Assembly: GCF_010093595.1 (NCBI RefSeq) | Contig: NW_022985437.1 | Coordinates: 2,479,859-2,543,858 of the forward strand | Origin: Mytilinidion resinicola | Lineage: Eukaryota > Ascomycota > Dothideomycetes > Mytilinidiales > Mytilinidiaceae | Direction: 5' to 3' | Length of the DNA: 64,000 nt | Shown here: positions 20,738 through 33,508 of the stretch, piece after piece | How the letters are laid out: each line of letters starts with the position of its first letter | Numbering within the stretch: position 1 is the first letter of the stretch | The notes under the pieces: model-generated | What the model was told of the DNA's origin: nothing | Databases searched by the model: none | The model's input: the letters and a program-made list of their open reading frames with translations, nothing else | Program-made: the position numbers and the translations under genes

Positions 20738-23700
20738 ATGGACGAAAACACTCCTGACTGTGGCCTAGACGACGGCCTCGAGTTGGAGAGGGTGGCCGTA
20801 CGTGCCCGTATCCAGCATTGCGCCGTGTCTGTCGACGCCTCTTTGTCCTATGGCTAACACCAAGTGCTGTCCAGGTCGGCCCATACTGCGTGTTTGATGA
20901 CTTCAAGCCCCCTCCATTGAGCCCGCGCAGCCGACCCCAGGACCCACCGCCCTCTGACGCCGACAAAGCCAAAATGGACGAGTCGATGCTCTCCAATGAA
21001 TACCCCTTCAACAGCACTCTGCGAGCCCCATGGCTCGTCACATCGGGCGAAGACATCCCTCTTATTGCTGCTTCGCCTGATGAATTTGCCCGTGGCGACT
21101 GGAACGAATGGATGCAATGGAACCCCGCACAGAACCAGGCCCAGCAAGACACCAAGCCCATGCTAGGCCAAGGGCCTGTTCCCTATCCCAAGTCAAGCCA
21201 GTCTGCCCAGATGGCTGCTCTGTACAATCGTCGCCAGAACTCGCAACTTCGCAACACTTCCTTGGAGCTGTCCCCGGGAGAGGCGTCTCCCTCACAGCTC
21301 ATGCCGTCCAGCACTCTTCCATACTCTTTCAGTGGAAACACAGACAGCACTCCCGCCTTCCAGTTCCAGGGCGCAATGAGCTCGCCCTCTGATGGAAACC
21401 CGACACCCAACGGTTTCCTACCTACACCCCCAATTGGGTGGGACCAACAACAAGGCGACAATCCCATCTTTTCGCCTATCAACTTCGAACAGCAGTCAAC
21501 ACTCCGCAATATGGCTATTCCCCCGCGGTCCACTCCTAGCCTGCACCACAGCCCCGCATCTGCCGGCAACGTACAATCCAGCCCAGACACAATTCACTCG
21601 TCGCCAGAGCCGGCACCGTCCGGCAGCAGCAAAAAGCGAAAGTCATCCAGTGAAGAAGAGTCCGAGGAATCGAAACAGGACAGGCAGCCGCCCATCAAAA
21701 AGACAGCCCATAACATGATCGAGAAGCGCTATCGTACGAACTTGAACGATAAGATAGCTGCTTTGCGAGATAGCGTGCCAAGTCTTCGGATCATGTCACG
21801 TGGAAACGGCACAGGAGAGGAGGAGGATGACCCAGAAGATCTTGAGGGCCTTACCCCAGCACACAAACTCAACAAAGCTACCGTCTTGTCCAAAGCAACC
21901 GAGTACATCCGACATCTTGAGAAGCGAAACAAACGCCTCACCGATGAGCTCCAAGCATGTAAGGCACGCCTTGATAACATGGAGAAGATCGCCATGTCCG
22001 GTCCTCCGATGGGCATGAGCAACGTTGCCATCCACACGCCAGATGGAATGCAATACCACCATGATCCGTTTGATCATATGCAAAGAACACCGGTCTCAGG
22101 TCCCCCACAAGGAATGATACCTGTGCCAGAGAGCATGGCAAATCTCCACCGCGGAATGGCAAACCAGCCACATTATGCTCCACCGAACAGGTATCCTACA
22201 TACTCCAATGCTCCACAAAGGTCCGGTGTACAAGGTCAACCGATCGTCAATGGTCGACAGGGCAATGGCATGATGGGTAAACTCATGGTCGGGTCGCTCG
22301 CTGGTCTCATGATCCTCGAAGGGTTCAGCGAGCGAGAACAATCTACTGATCAGCCTGCGGGGCGTGGGTTGTTCGCGATACCGTTCGACGTTATCAGCTT
22401 TTTCTCACCACGAGTCTCCGTTGGTGGTGTCTCGGCGCAAACCGGCGTCCTACCCATGTTCAAGCTACTACTCTTGCTTGGGGCAGTATTTTACATTATC
22501 GCGCCTTTGTTTGATTCGAAATCAAAGTCACACAAGAAGAAGGCTTCCCCCGCTATCACCTTATCTCCAGCCCCATCTCTCGCATCTCCTGTGGAGGTCC
22601 GGAGAAGTGCGTGGCTCACTGCAATTCAGACCGTCTGGGTTCCTCGACATAGCTTCCTACTAGAACTTGCGGCTTTAGGCCTGAAGACGTTGAAACTCAG
22701 CACGCGTAGAGTGATTGGAGAGGACTGGTATGCTTTTATCACAAAGACATCGATAGAAGCGGAAGCGGCAAGAGTCAAGGCGTGGGAGATTGCGCTTGAC
22801 GCTCAACTGACTGGAGGAGACGCAGAGATCAACTTGAGCCGACTAGTGCTCACACTCATCGCCTCTGGAACATTGCCAGACACCCCGGCGCGCCTGATGC
22901 TCAAATCTCTACACATTCGGGTACTACTTCAAGAGCTCGCAAACATTGGATATGGCCATTGGTACAAGTTCCCAGACGTGAGCGCGAAACTAGCTCGCAG
23001 TTACTGGAATGCTGCTCGAGACGAACACAGGATCGCAAGCTGTACCCCGAAGGACCGTTGCCAGGTTGAACCTCTTCCTCCCCATCTCGCGGCGCTGATC
23101 GAGAGAGAATGTGACGATGTGTTCGTGGACAGTATAATTCAACGCGCATACAATCTGGCTTGGAATAAACGAAGCGCCGACAACACGACCGTGGATGAGT
23201 CGATGGACAGTGTTGTCGAGGACTTTGCAATTTCTTCTCCGTTGGACGCCCTTGCCGCTTGGTGGTCAAGCTTCATCCTCGGGAAAACGCTTGCGGATTC
23301 GTTGGGTTCGGAAGATGGGGTGCTGACGGAAAAAGTGGAGAGCGGTTTAGAACTGGCCCTTCGTATTGCTCCTCCGACTTCCGGGGCGCAGCTGCGAGCG
23401 CTTGTCGCAAAAGCCGTACTTTCAGACACGGATCGTGAAGATTGTGTGGACGCAGCTTTCCAAGCGTTGCCGCAGCCACCTTCATCAACGAACCTCGATG
23501 TTGTCACTTCTCCCCGGGCCGTCCTTATGAATCTAGTTGGAAATGCACCAATAGCCACAGATATTCACAAGGCTTTGACGCTTGCCAAATGTCTCACTCT
23601 AGTTGAGTCACCTAACGAAGAGGCTCGACTCCGGGCAACATTCGTTGTTGACAATAGCCACCTTCCTGGATCGAAGCTTACTCTCCTCAGTTTTGTGGCC

Positions 23701-23979
23701 GCCTACAAGGTTGTTCAGCGCTTCATGCAAGAAGAGGATCTGCTTGCCGGTGGACGGCAAGGCCTCGAGCGTATGACTAGTTCTATGCGAGTGTGGATTG
23801 GACACGAAGCCGGCCGTGCCCACAAAATGTCGGCCAAAACCAAAGGCAAGATCGTAGAGCGTTGTCTGGAAGTCAGCAAGAGGCTTGTTGGCATGAGCGG
23901 AGCGGCTGATAACATCGATGCTGGCTATGTGAGCCAGAGCGACTCGGGCAATGAAGTTGAAGTTGCAGTCAGGGCTTGA
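20738..23979 (+). CDS. srbA: SREBP-type bHLH transcription factor, membrane-anchored
   Basis: Sterol- and oxygen-responsive regulator held in the ER until cleaved. Exon 1 (20738-20797) encodes 20 acidic residues. An intron with GTACGT, a GCTAAC branch and CCAG follows, then exon 2 (20875-23979), for 1054 aa in total. The bHLH (about residues 295-375) contains AHNMIEKRYRTNLNDKIAAL. The Tyr in EKRYR, in place of the usual Arg, is the SREBP hallmark that allows SRE binding. Two hydrophobic helices follow, around 490-505 (MVGSLAGLMILEG) and 549-567 (FKLLLLLGAVFYIIAPLF). After these is a long C-terminal domain of the DUF2014 type found in fungal SrbA/Sre1. The frame also runs open upstream of exon 2, but the ATG, branch site and acidic N-terminus favour the spliced start. 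Confidence 0.92.
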
Positions 23980-24651
23980 TGCTGGACTGCAGCATCTTTT
24001 TTGGTTTTTTTCCTTCTGTATCAATTACTTTCATCGGGACACTTCAGTGACACCGAGAGGATCGGCTTAAAATTCTGCATCGGGATGAGCGGGAGTTCTA
24101 ATGAGCGGTTACAGAGCTTTGTGGGCATGGAAAGCGGATTGGGTTGGTTGGAAACAGTATCGGATACCCTTTTCTCTCCCTGTCTTAATTGGCTTCGATT
24201 TGGCTACTTTCTGCTGGTCGACTTTTGTCTTCTTGTTTTCCTTGCATCTATAAGGCAATGCCTAGATCCGGTACATGGTTGGATCGCACCATGGTCTGTT
24301 TTCTCTCGTTGCAGTCATGGGGTTTCAGGGTTAGGATTTCATAACGGCCGGATAATGATATGGGGGAATTATTCGGCACTCGGACCCTTCTTTAGGGACA
24401 TGAATTCGCCGAGGTAGTCTGCCAGATCATTATTGATCTCTGCTCTCAAAACATAGATATTGCTCACGCTGTGGATGACCGACGCGCGGTTACATTTAGC
24501 AACGCCTCCAACATAAGTACCATCAGCAATTGGATGATATCCACATCTTCAAAACCTATTTTGCCTTTCTATTCTAGGATTTATCTTATACAGCGACAGG
24601 CATGATCTGAATTCGGGCTCGCTTCATCCTTCATATTAGCAACCATGCTAT
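23980..24651. other. Convergent 3' flanks, no gene seen
   Basis: This stretch lies between the SREBP stop and the HAD-gene stop. A T-rich run sits just after the SREBP stop. Nothing else recognised. Confidence 0.4.
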
Positions 24652-25569
24652 CTACAACTTCGCCCTCTCCTCAACTAGCCTCACCCCCGTCAACCCCTCC
24701 AACTCCCTAACCGCCCGCTCTGTTTCCCCCAGCACCACCCTCAACGTCCTCATGCCACACGCCCTCGCCCCCTTCAGATTGCTCCCAATATCATCCAAAA
24801 ATAGCACGTCCCCCATCCCCACCGGGCCCAACCCCCTCCGCCTACTCTCCCTATCCAACTCGCTCAGCGCCAGCTCATAAATCCGCGCATCCGGCTTCCG
24901 CAGCCCCACGTGCGCCGAGCTAATAAACACATCGAACCGATCCCGTATCGCCGTGCTATCCCCCGCATGCTCGCCCGGGTCATGCACCAGCTCGTTCGTA
25001 AACACAACCCCCCTCTCATCCACCACGCCCTCGTGGAACGGTATCGTATTACTCAACGCGCCCATGACGAACTTCCCCAACGCGCGCAGCGCCTTCAGCG
25101 CGGGATACATCCACGGGTCCGGCCGCCGGCTGACGCGCATCATTTCCCAGAACATGTCGCGGGCGGCGATGGAGGGGGTGGGGGGTTTCGCGCCGTGGAC
25201 TTTTCCGAGTTTCGATTGCTGGAGCCAGAACTCGTCCCATAGCGCGGGGTTCTCGAGCTCGGACTTGAAGGCCGCGAAAAAGGTGGCGTCGAGGACGGCC
25301 TCGCCGCGCTCGAGGCGCTGCCAGGCGCCCGTGGGCGCGGCGCGCTGGATGCTGAAGTTGACCCAGCCCGGGGGGATGGCGTGGGCGAGTTCATAGTCGA
25401 GGATGGCTTGGAAGGGGGAGACGACCTGTGTAGCACGTATAGTTAGAGATTAGCTGAAGGGTCTTGAGATTGAAGATGTGCGGTAGGTAGGGAAAGAGGC
25501 GCTTGGCTTACGCACGCAGACGCCGCCGATGTCGAAGAGGAGGGCTTTTGGCGGGGGGAGGGGGGGCAT
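24652..25569 (-). CDS. HAD-superfamily hydrolase (epoxide-hydrolase N-domain/ACAD10-like)
   Basis: Two exons (25516-25569, 24652-25425) separated by a GTGCGT..CACAG intron give 275 aa. HAD motifs are present in order: FDIGGV (motif I, nucleophile Asp13), ALSNT (motif II), VGLRKPDARIY (motif III Lys) and VLFLDDIGSNLKGA (motif IV acidic pair). The DxGGV form of motif I, with Gly where many HAD phosphatases have the acid/base Asp, is the form seen in the N-terminal domain of soluble epoxide hydrolases and ACAD10-like proteins. The cap domain lies between about residues 25 and 120. It is likely a small-molecule phosphatase or related hydrolase in the cytosol; substrate unknown. The gene is strongly GC-rich with many antisense shadow frames. 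Confidence 0.85.
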
Positions 25570-26057
25570 GATTGGCGGTTGTGGGAGAGGGCGATGGGAT
25601 TATGGGATGCCAGGCATGTGTTTTATGGTTGAGAGCCGCGGCGAGGCGTAGTGGAGTGCGTTCATGGTGGGCTTTATGGTTGATGGTGTGGGGTTGTGAG
25701 GCCCGCGCGATGCTGTGGGGAAGAGGATTCCCGTGAGGTGAACCTCGGCACGCTTGAGAATGAGATTTCTTATGTCTGATTTAGATCTGAATTTATTAAT
25801 CAACAGCACCGATGGGTAGATATTGTGTAAATGCAGTCAGATGGATAGGCGGAGTCGGTGTGTGTAGAGAAGCTAGACGTGCTTCTTCTCATCGCTATAA
25901 TCTTCGAAAACATCGTTGCCCATGAAGCATTTCGTACAGAACCCGTTTCCCGATCTAAACGCCAGGAATGCATCTATCGGTCATGCTGATATGCTCCTTC
26001 TTGACGCTGACGCTGAAGTTTAATCAAATCCGGCCGATGCATGCAAGAATGCTTCCG
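25570..26057. other. Intergenic, no gene seen
   Basis: Short gap between two minus-strand genes. No domain or repeat was recognised. Confidence 0.4.
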
Positions 26058-26520
26058 TCACATACCCATAAACCCCTGATGAACCAGGTCCGTCCCATCC
26101 GATGCAAACAACGCCCCATTACCAAAACCTCCCGCGCCTCAAATCAAAGAATTAGACAATAAGCAATTACACTCAACAATTAGCCAACTTTTCCCCATTG
26201 CATCTTGAAAAGACGGCAAGCCTACCTTCTCCAAATCCCTCTGCTGCTCGCTCGTCCCCTCGATGCGCGAAAACGCGTGCACGGCCAACCCTCCGCTGAG
26301 CAGCCAGAGGAAAGGCACTGCTTGCTCGCGCACAGCTATGATAGTATCGTCAGTCAATGCAGGTGCGGTTCGAAGGAAGTGTACGTCACGTACTCGGCCT
26401 GACAGCGGCCATTTCAATCACCCTCGTCGCGCTACGCCTAGTCGCGATGTTGGAGTTGAAGCGTCTGAAGGCTATGCTCGCGGTGCGGACGCTTTGGGGG
26501 GTGAGGATGCGTGGCGACAT
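26058..26520 (-). CDS. Small mitochondrial-type membrane protein, unknown function
   Basis: Proposed three exons: 26394-26520 (donor GTACGT), 26226-26335 (after ATAG; donor GTAGGC) and 26058-26075 (after ATCAG), giving 84 aa. The first 40 residues are basic, free of acids until late, and rich in Arg/Ser/Thr (MSPRILTPQSVRTASIAFRR), like a mitochondrial presequence. One hydrophobic segment, VPFLWLLSGGLAVHAF, follows, then a polar stretch GTSEQQRDLEK and a short end GFMGM. The layout resembles small inner-membrane or respiratory-complex-associated proteins, but I cannot name it. The last exon is the weakest part. Reading through the second donor instead adds about 24 residues before a stop. Confidence 0.5.
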
Positions 26521-29500
26521 TGTTGTGGAAGTTGAGGAGGGTGGCAATTGTTGCTTGACGCCAGGGGGAGCGGCAAATATGTGTAGAGGTTGAGGTTAAC
26601 AGATCTACGCGTTTGAGTGGGCGTTCAGAGTATAAGAAAAGGCGAACAGAAGAGAAACAGCGCAATTGAAGAAGGGAGAGACAGAATGAAGGGTTCAGGG
26701 CAGGCGTCGCCTTGACAAATGGCCACAGGATGCCGGCCGTGTGACGGCCCCGGGAACTTTCGATCCATGGATTGGATGCAGGGCAGGCAACGCGCCGCCC
26801 CCTGACCATCAATCACCTCACCTTGCCGTCCCGCGCGCCACTCCTCAGTCCACACAGGGACTGCTTCTCTGCTTTGTGCTTCTTACGCAGCATGTCCGGG
26901 CCATTGTCACCCGATTCTCTTGTTAGTTTCGACGGCGTCATCGTTTAAAGTGATTCTTCTTTCTACTACACGCCGACCAGCGGTGACACATCACGACGAG
27001 GCTACATGATGGCCAACACGGGGATTGCTCGAGCCTCATCATGTGCCATCTTCTGCTAGATCTAGTTACAACATCGTTATCGCTGCGTTGCAACTCATAG
27101 AGTCCAAGCTTCCATGATGGTCAACTCCCACTCATGCGCTTGAGATCCTCCGTCAGTCCGGCGCGGACGTGGAAGCTACTGCGGGCTCTAGTTCACCAAC
27201 TGTAGTCATGCACTCCATGACCGCCAGTGGCTCCGGCGCAATGGGTGGCACAACGCCTACTGCGAAGAGGAATATAAGAGAGGTTGTGAAGAAGAGCTTC
27301 TTAGTCACGTGCATCGACCATACAGGCTATCTTAGTAGCTAATTCCTTTCAAGAGTGTTGGGGCTAAGGAAAGCCTGGCTAGATCTACGCCGTGTCTAGC
27401 AGAAAAGATCGGAGGTGGTTGATTTTGTAAATTCATGCATCAACTCCGACCAATCCCTCCAAAGAAGTCTGAACCTGATACCTGTATTCAAATGTAGGTC
27501 CATCAGTCTGGTAAGACAAAAAAAACCCCAAGACACTTGCCACGCAGCGTCTCACAGCAAAAAAGACTCCACGCAATTAGATTCATGGGCATTTCCAACG
27601 AACCGTCGCAAAGGATCACCCCGGCATTAGGAGATGTGAGCACAGAACATTGTCACAAGTTTATAACAAGTTGGCTATCTGGCTGTTTGAACGTCGGCCG
27701 CTCTCGCGACGACGGTAAACCTCTATCACGAAAATGAGGGAATCCCCCCAACATCTCGAAAATGTTGCGAGCAAGGTAAGAACGAAGTTGGGCTATGGGG
27801 CTCTGCCAAAGGCACGTGTCCACCCCGTGTCTCTCCTAATTCCCAGTCTCCCCTTACTATAAAACCTTCTCCTCGGCTCCAATCTCAAGGACAGACAAAG
27901 ACGGAACTCGCAGCTTTGACAACCCCCGCGAAACCTTCCCACCTTCTCAGGGGACCCACTAGCTGGTGGAAGGGTTTTGCGGAAGTGCGTAAATTCCATC
28001 ATCGGAACAAACCTGTTGGATTATGACAATCACCTACAGCAATCAATGCTAGTAGTAAACAAGGCGCTTTCATGTACATAATGTCGCGTTCTATCAATGT
28101 TCAGATGCTACGGCCTGCAAACCAACAAAACCATGGTCTGGTGGAGGGACATCAACAGACGTCAAAATAGCGTTGAATAGGAGGGAGGGGGGAAAATCGA
28201 CATGGAGAGAATGAAATGATGGATTCAAAGAATGGCGGGAAACTGCTGATGGTGTGGTGGATCAACTTCTAAGCACAAGCGTGGCTATTCGGTGAGAGGG
28301 GGTTTAAGAAGCTTTGATGGCGAGCAGCAAGGACGAGTGGATGCGGCGGAGATGGTCAGAAGGGATCTATGGTTAGTACTAAGTTTAGGTAGTGATGCCG
28401 ATCACTAAAAGACTGGAGAAGTGAGGTTTATATAAGTCTGTCGTGGATGCTTTTCAACGCCGGAGATTTTATAACCGTTTTAGCTTTCGCTCCCTCAGAT
28501 CCTTCCCCTGTAATTAAGCTAACTTCAAGCAGCTGCCTGGTTCAAACACATTCCGAGACTTCAATATAACCATGCGGGAAATCATCCAATACTCTAAGAA
28601 AATGAGGCAGGTGGGCGGTTTTCTGGTCAGAAAACCATTCGAAGTCTACCTAAAATCACCACAAGACTATTCCATCTGGAATATCGATTAAGCCCCTTCT
28701 CTTTGTCTATTTATACCTCTGGGGTTTTGCGAAAGTGACGTTTACTGGGGGGTTGAAGAGGGTTTGGATGACGATGCTGGCGGCGGTGATGAGCAGGACG
28801 AGTGGAGCTGTGGTAATGGCGGAGTTTCGGTGCGGTAATCGGGTTTTGTTGGGGGTTGTGGTCCTTTGTGTGTTTTGGGTTGTGTGAGTGGGTTGGGATA
28901 AGGGGGGAGTGAGAAAGGCGCTGCGTGGAAATGCACTCTGGTAGATTTCTCACTGGCTCAATGATAAAAGAGTAGCATATTTGCTTAAGACGGCTTGTGA
29001 GGGCGCCATGGCGATGGTTGGTTAGTAAAGTTACAAAGAGTTCCATATCTGACTGCGTGAATGTTTCTTGTAATAAGCGCCCGGCATGTGGGCCATGCTC
29101 TGGTATTCTAGCCTTTTCTAACATAAATCAAGATTTTGAGATTACCTTGATAGCAGAAGACTCGGGACGACCCTTAAGGTTATTGAAGGGAACGAAAAAG
29201 TAAGTAATATCCCGAAAATTTGCACAACTCACCCCGTGAAGTATAAACACGTGACTGTAACTCTTCTGATCGGGCCGACGTCGTTCCGACGTCTGTCTCA
29301 TCACGACATTTGTTCCAAGAACCTCTTTACTCCTTACGTTCATGTCTTGTCATCCATAAAGCTCCGTTCGATCTTCCTACCTTGAGCCCTAACAGCGTGA
29401 ATGTTTGTTTTATAGGCGCGGCGTGTATGCTGCGCTAAGTTCGTGCAGCTAGCTGGAACTACCATACACAACACCACATACAATGCATGTCCTATCTTCC

Positions 29501-29656
29501 TGCATAGTAGGTACCAAATCCTTAAATCGCGTTGCGGGACCGGTCGGCATGTTTGACAGAGCTCCATGCAGTGCTCCATCAGACCTATAAGTACCTCAGC
29601 CAAGGTCTTCTCAATTATTTTCCTCTCTCCTCTCTGCTCTTCAACATCCTCAAGTC
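26521..29656. other. Intergenic, 3.1 kb, no supported gene
   Basis: Several ORFs of 60-137 codons occur, for example minus-strand 28711-29124, but none has a domain, signal peptide or plausible splice partner. No tRNA-like or terminal-repeat structure was recognised. The last few hundred bases are the upstream region of the S9 peptidase. Confidence 0.4.
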
Positions 29657-31813
29657 ATGCTTGCACGCTGCAGGTCTACTACACTCCTTAGGCATGCTAC
29701 ATTCCTCAATTCTACCGCACCTTTCAGACCCACTATTCTTCCCCTTTCTTGGCCCATCACATCTCTTGAGCGCCGCACTCGCCATACGATGTCAACTCTC
29801 ACGCAAGACGCCGATCTATCCCAAACCCCGCTATACCGCTCCATATTCGACCACTTCCAGCGCCTCCACGGCCCAGCATTGGACCGCATCAGTGACGCCG
29901 CCGAGCCCACAGCTTGCCCAAGCCGCCCATTACTAGCCTTCACCGGTAGCGTGCGTTCGTCGCTAGATACGGGCCCTATACAGCGCGTCTGAATCGTCGA
30001 CGCCGCCACGGGCACGCTCACCTCGATCCAGCACGGCGCCAACAACGCACGCAGTCCGCAATGGGCCTGTGATGGCCGCCGCCTGGCGCTGCTCAGCGAC
30101 GGCGCCGACGCGGGAGTCTACCAGGTGTACCTGAGCGATACCACCGACGCAGCTGCACCTAGCAACTTAGCGCTCGTGACGTCGCTCCCTGGCACGGCGG
30201 AGGCTCTCGCCTGGAGCCCTGATGGCTCGTCCTTGGTGGTGCGGATGGCAGAGCTGGACGCCGATCAAGCAGGGGCGCTGGGGTCGGACGTCGCTGGCGG
30301 AAGAGCAGGCAGGTCATCGAGCTGGTCACCATCAGTGCACGCACGCGGCGTTATCCGCGGCTGTCGAAGCGCGTGGGTTGTCGACCTAGCGACACAGCAA
30401 GCGCGGCGTGTGAGCAGAACGGACACGAATGTCTGGGAGTTAGCGTGGCTGGGCAATGAGCAGCTACTGGCGATGGTGTCGGCGACGCCTGATGAAGACG
30501 CCTGGTACGATGCTTGGCTCGCAGCGCTCGACTTGCGCAGCGGCACCTGGCGGGAGCTGTACACTGGCTCGGCGCAGCTGGGACGGCCTGTTGCGGCGCC
30601 ATCTGGGCAGGCTGCTGCCGCGATTGAGGCCGTGGCCAGCGATCGGGGAGGCATTGCTGGGCAGGTGCTGTTGTTCGACTTCGCCAATGGTGCGGCTGTT
30701 GTTCCACGTGCGCTCGATCTGAACGGCGTCGATGTTACTTATCTGTGCTGGACACAGGAGGCGCGGCTGTCATTCATCGGGCTTCGAAACGGCCACACGG
30801 TCGCGGGACACTACTGCCTCCAATCTGGGATGGTGGAAGAGCATTGGAACAGCCCGTTGACATGCGGTCCCCTATTGCCTGAGGCCGCAGTGACTCGTGA
30901 TGGGGCCTTCGCCGTGGTTACTGAGGGCTGGGAGCAGCCTCCAACACTGTGCGAGGTACACCACGGGCGCACGCGTACTATCACAGACTTTGCTCACGAC
31001 GGGACTGACTGGTTACGCGCACGCGTCGGAAGCATCGAGCGTGCTGTGTGGTCCGGGAGCGACGGCCTTGAAATCGATGGTCTGCTCTGCAAGCCTCGAG
31101 ACCAGCCCGGACAGCATGCTCTTGTACTGAACGTACATGGCGGCCCCATTTGGGCCTTTCGAAATCTGTGGCAGATGCGTTCCCCCATCGTCGCTCTCCT
31201 CGTCGCCCGCGGCTACGCCGTCCTCAACGCCAACCCACGCGGCTCGATCGGCCGTGGCCCCGACTTCATAAACCGCGTACTTGGCGATATAGGCGGTGGC
31301 GATGCGCAGGACCTGCTCGCGGGCGTCGACTCCATGATCACTCGCCGTGTGGCCGACTCTTCTCGCGTGGGCATCATGGGCGTCAGCTACGGCGGCTACA
31401 TGGCGGCGTGGCTACCAACCCTCAGTCGCCGTTTCGTGGCCGCCGTGCCTATCGCGGCCGTCACGAACTGGACGTCGAACCACGCCACGTCGAACATCGG
31501 GCGCTTCGACGAGCTCTTCTTCCGCGCCTCGCCCTACGATCCCTTGGACCCGTACGCGGCGCGCAGCCCGGTCATGCACGCCTCGAGCCAGCACGCGCCG
31601 ACGCTGCATATTGCCGGTGCACTAGATAGATGCGTGCACCCGTCTCAGGCGGTTGAACACCATCGCGCGCTCTTGGATGCTGGGGCTGAGTCGGTGCTGG
31701 TGGTCTACCCTCAAGAAGGGCATGGCGTGCGCCAGTTTCCGACGTATTTGGACTTCTGCAGTCGTGTGGTAGGTTGGTTTGAGCGGAATATGCCCCCCAC
31801 CGTGCATGCTTGA
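29657..31813 (+). CDS. S9 prolyl-oligopeptidase / acylaminoacyl-peptidase-like, in-frame TGA
   Basis: Serine peptidase with an N-terminal beta-propeller and C-terminal alpha/beta-hydrolase domain, likely releasing acylated or other N-terminal residues from short peptides. The catalytic triad is visible, counting from the first ATG: Ser577 in GVSYGGYM, Asp657 in GALDRCVHP and His689 in PQEGHGVRQF. Propeller-type motifs include SPQWACDGRRLALLSDG and LAWSPDGSSLVV. The frame is a single exon of about 718 codons, except for TGA at 29990-29992 (codon 112). The same frame continues on both sides with family-like sequence (LLAFTGSV.. then IVDAATGTLTS). A CGA-to-TGA change would explain it. Alternatively an 81-nt in-frame intron (GTGCGT at about 29951 to ATCCAG) would remove the stop, but also 26 propeller residues. 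A second ATG at 29789 may be the true start. Confidence 0.75.
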
Positions 31814-32882
31814 GCGGGGGCGAATGGGGAAGCATTTGTACGTATGACTATGAAGCTCAAGCTGGCGTCTAACATATCAACGATGGCGCTTGTTTCCAAC
31901 CACAAACAAACGAATGTCGTCGTGTACCATTGTTGCGGAAAGGAGTGAAGAAGAGTGGAGGAAGAAAGGAGTGGAGAAGGAAAGGAATGGAGGATGAAGG
32001 GCGAAGTGAGGAAATGGCGTTGTCGCGCTACCCGAAAAAGGCACCAAAGTCGTCCAGCAGCAGCAGTTGCGTTCGCCACTTGGAATACTCTCATTGTTGT
32101 GACCTTTATGGCAGTCCGTTCCACGAGGCCAAGTCATTCGCTTCTTAATAAAATTATTGCGGAAATAAAATTATTGCGACGTGTCCCCATTCTACTAAAC
32201 ATGGCGAAAGCCCTTGTAATAACAAGAGCGTTCTAAGAACGCTAGGCAGATGTGCAAGCCTGGATAGTTAAGGCGCTTGCATCTCTACCAGAGCTAAGTT
32301 AAGGGAACGGGTGGGCGGTAGAGTTTATAGAAGAGCTTGAGCGGTTGTGGAGGCGTCCAACATGAGGCTGAGCTACCTTAGCCGTGCCGGAGGAACGTCT
32401 ATATACAGCTAGGCTGGTGGCTTCATTAGCGCTATGTTCACCGGACACAGGAAGGTGCTGTATTGTGCAAAATATCGGCTAGTTACATTCCCAGCCAGCA
32501 GTGCCTAGACCACTAGACCCCGCACTTACGACCCCCCTACACTGGAAGCGCTGCGCTGCACTGAGGCCCTAGTTAAATACTTATTAGCTAGGATTAATTA
32601 CAGCTTGCGCGCGTAACTATAGAGGTGATCCGGTCTAGCTTTAGTCCTGGAATTTTGCAACTTTGCGAAGGTGTAGGAAAGTGAAGAAAACCAACGTCTC
32701 TGGGATATTGACTAGCTTATTCCAAGCGGCATGACTTCGGAGCATTATGTCAATGAAAGCAAGCATCATCGGTTTCCCGAGGTCTAATCCTCACTCTCCC
32801 TCAACGTAGCATCGACACCAACTAGACTGCACAAAACTCCTCACACGCCTTACGAAACGCTTGTAGTTATTCTTACGCCGCC
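31814..32882. other. Intergenic, about 1.1 kb
   Basis: No supported gene. The stretch includes A/G-rich and AT-rich blocks (for example a duplicated AAATAAAATTATTGCG-like phrase near 32.15 kb) and the promoter of the next gene. Confidence 0.4.
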
Positions 32883-33508
32883 ATGTCTTCTCTGTCCGCT
32901 TTTACGAAGCCGGAGCCCTACCATCTCCTCAGGTACTGTTCCCGCGTTTTTGCCGCATAGTCCTTTTGATGCAACCCTCCAACACCAGGAACTAGTTGCA
33001 TCTCAACGATAACCTGGATATGGCAGCTAACGTGGGCTTATACAGCTATGGCACGCTCCTCGGAAGCACCCTCTTCCAATCCTTCGTCGGTGGAATCATC
33101 GCCTTCCGCGTCTTGCCTCGGCCGCAATTCTCCGTCCTCCAATCGCACATCTTTCCCGTATACTTCACGATGCAGACCGCTCTGCCAGTAGTGCTTGCAT
33201 TGACTTACTCCGGTGGTCCCAAGCTGTTGACGCAGCAGACACTTCCGGCATCACTCATAGGGACTATGATCGTCACTGGCGTGATCAACTGGGTATGGAT
33301 AGGCCCTGAAACAACCAAATGTATGAAGGAGCGGAAACACCAGGAGACGCGCGATGGAAAGAAGAGCTATGATGCCGGCCCACATAGTGCGGAAATGCAG
33401 CGGCTGAACAAGCGTTTTGGGACCCTTCATGGCGTGAGCAGCTTGCTAAACTTGGCTGCGTTCATTTCCACGATTTGGTACGGTTTTGTACTTGGGGAGC
33501 GGCTATAG
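32883..33508 (+). CDS. TMEM205-like (DUF4149) membrane protein
   Basis: Two exons (32883-32932 and 33046-33508) give 170 aa. The 113-bp intron has GTACTG, a GCTAAC branch and TACAG. It joins PYHLL to SYGTLLGSTLFQSFVGG, the first conserved block of the family. Four hydrophobic segments follow: YGTLLGSTLFQSFVGGIIAF, VYFTMQTALPVVLALTY, LIGTMIVTGVINWVWIG, and a last one near the C-terminus in LLNLAAFISTIWYGFVLG. The conserved GPETTK and RLNKRFGTLHG segments lie between the last two helices. Function is not established in fungi; the human homologue is a membrane protein linked to drug tolerance. An apparent start at a TTG within the intron is an artefact. Confidence 0.85.

Noticed and set aside
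28711..29124. 137-codon minus-strand ORF with a His/Pro-rich end
   Set aside because: Biased composition and no splice partner or homology pattern.
32996..33045. TTG-initiated 5' extension of the TMEM205-like frame
   Set aside because: This stretch is intron: it contains the GCTAAC branch and ends in TACAG. The ATG exon at 32883 joins in phase and restores the conserved PYHLLSYGTLLG.
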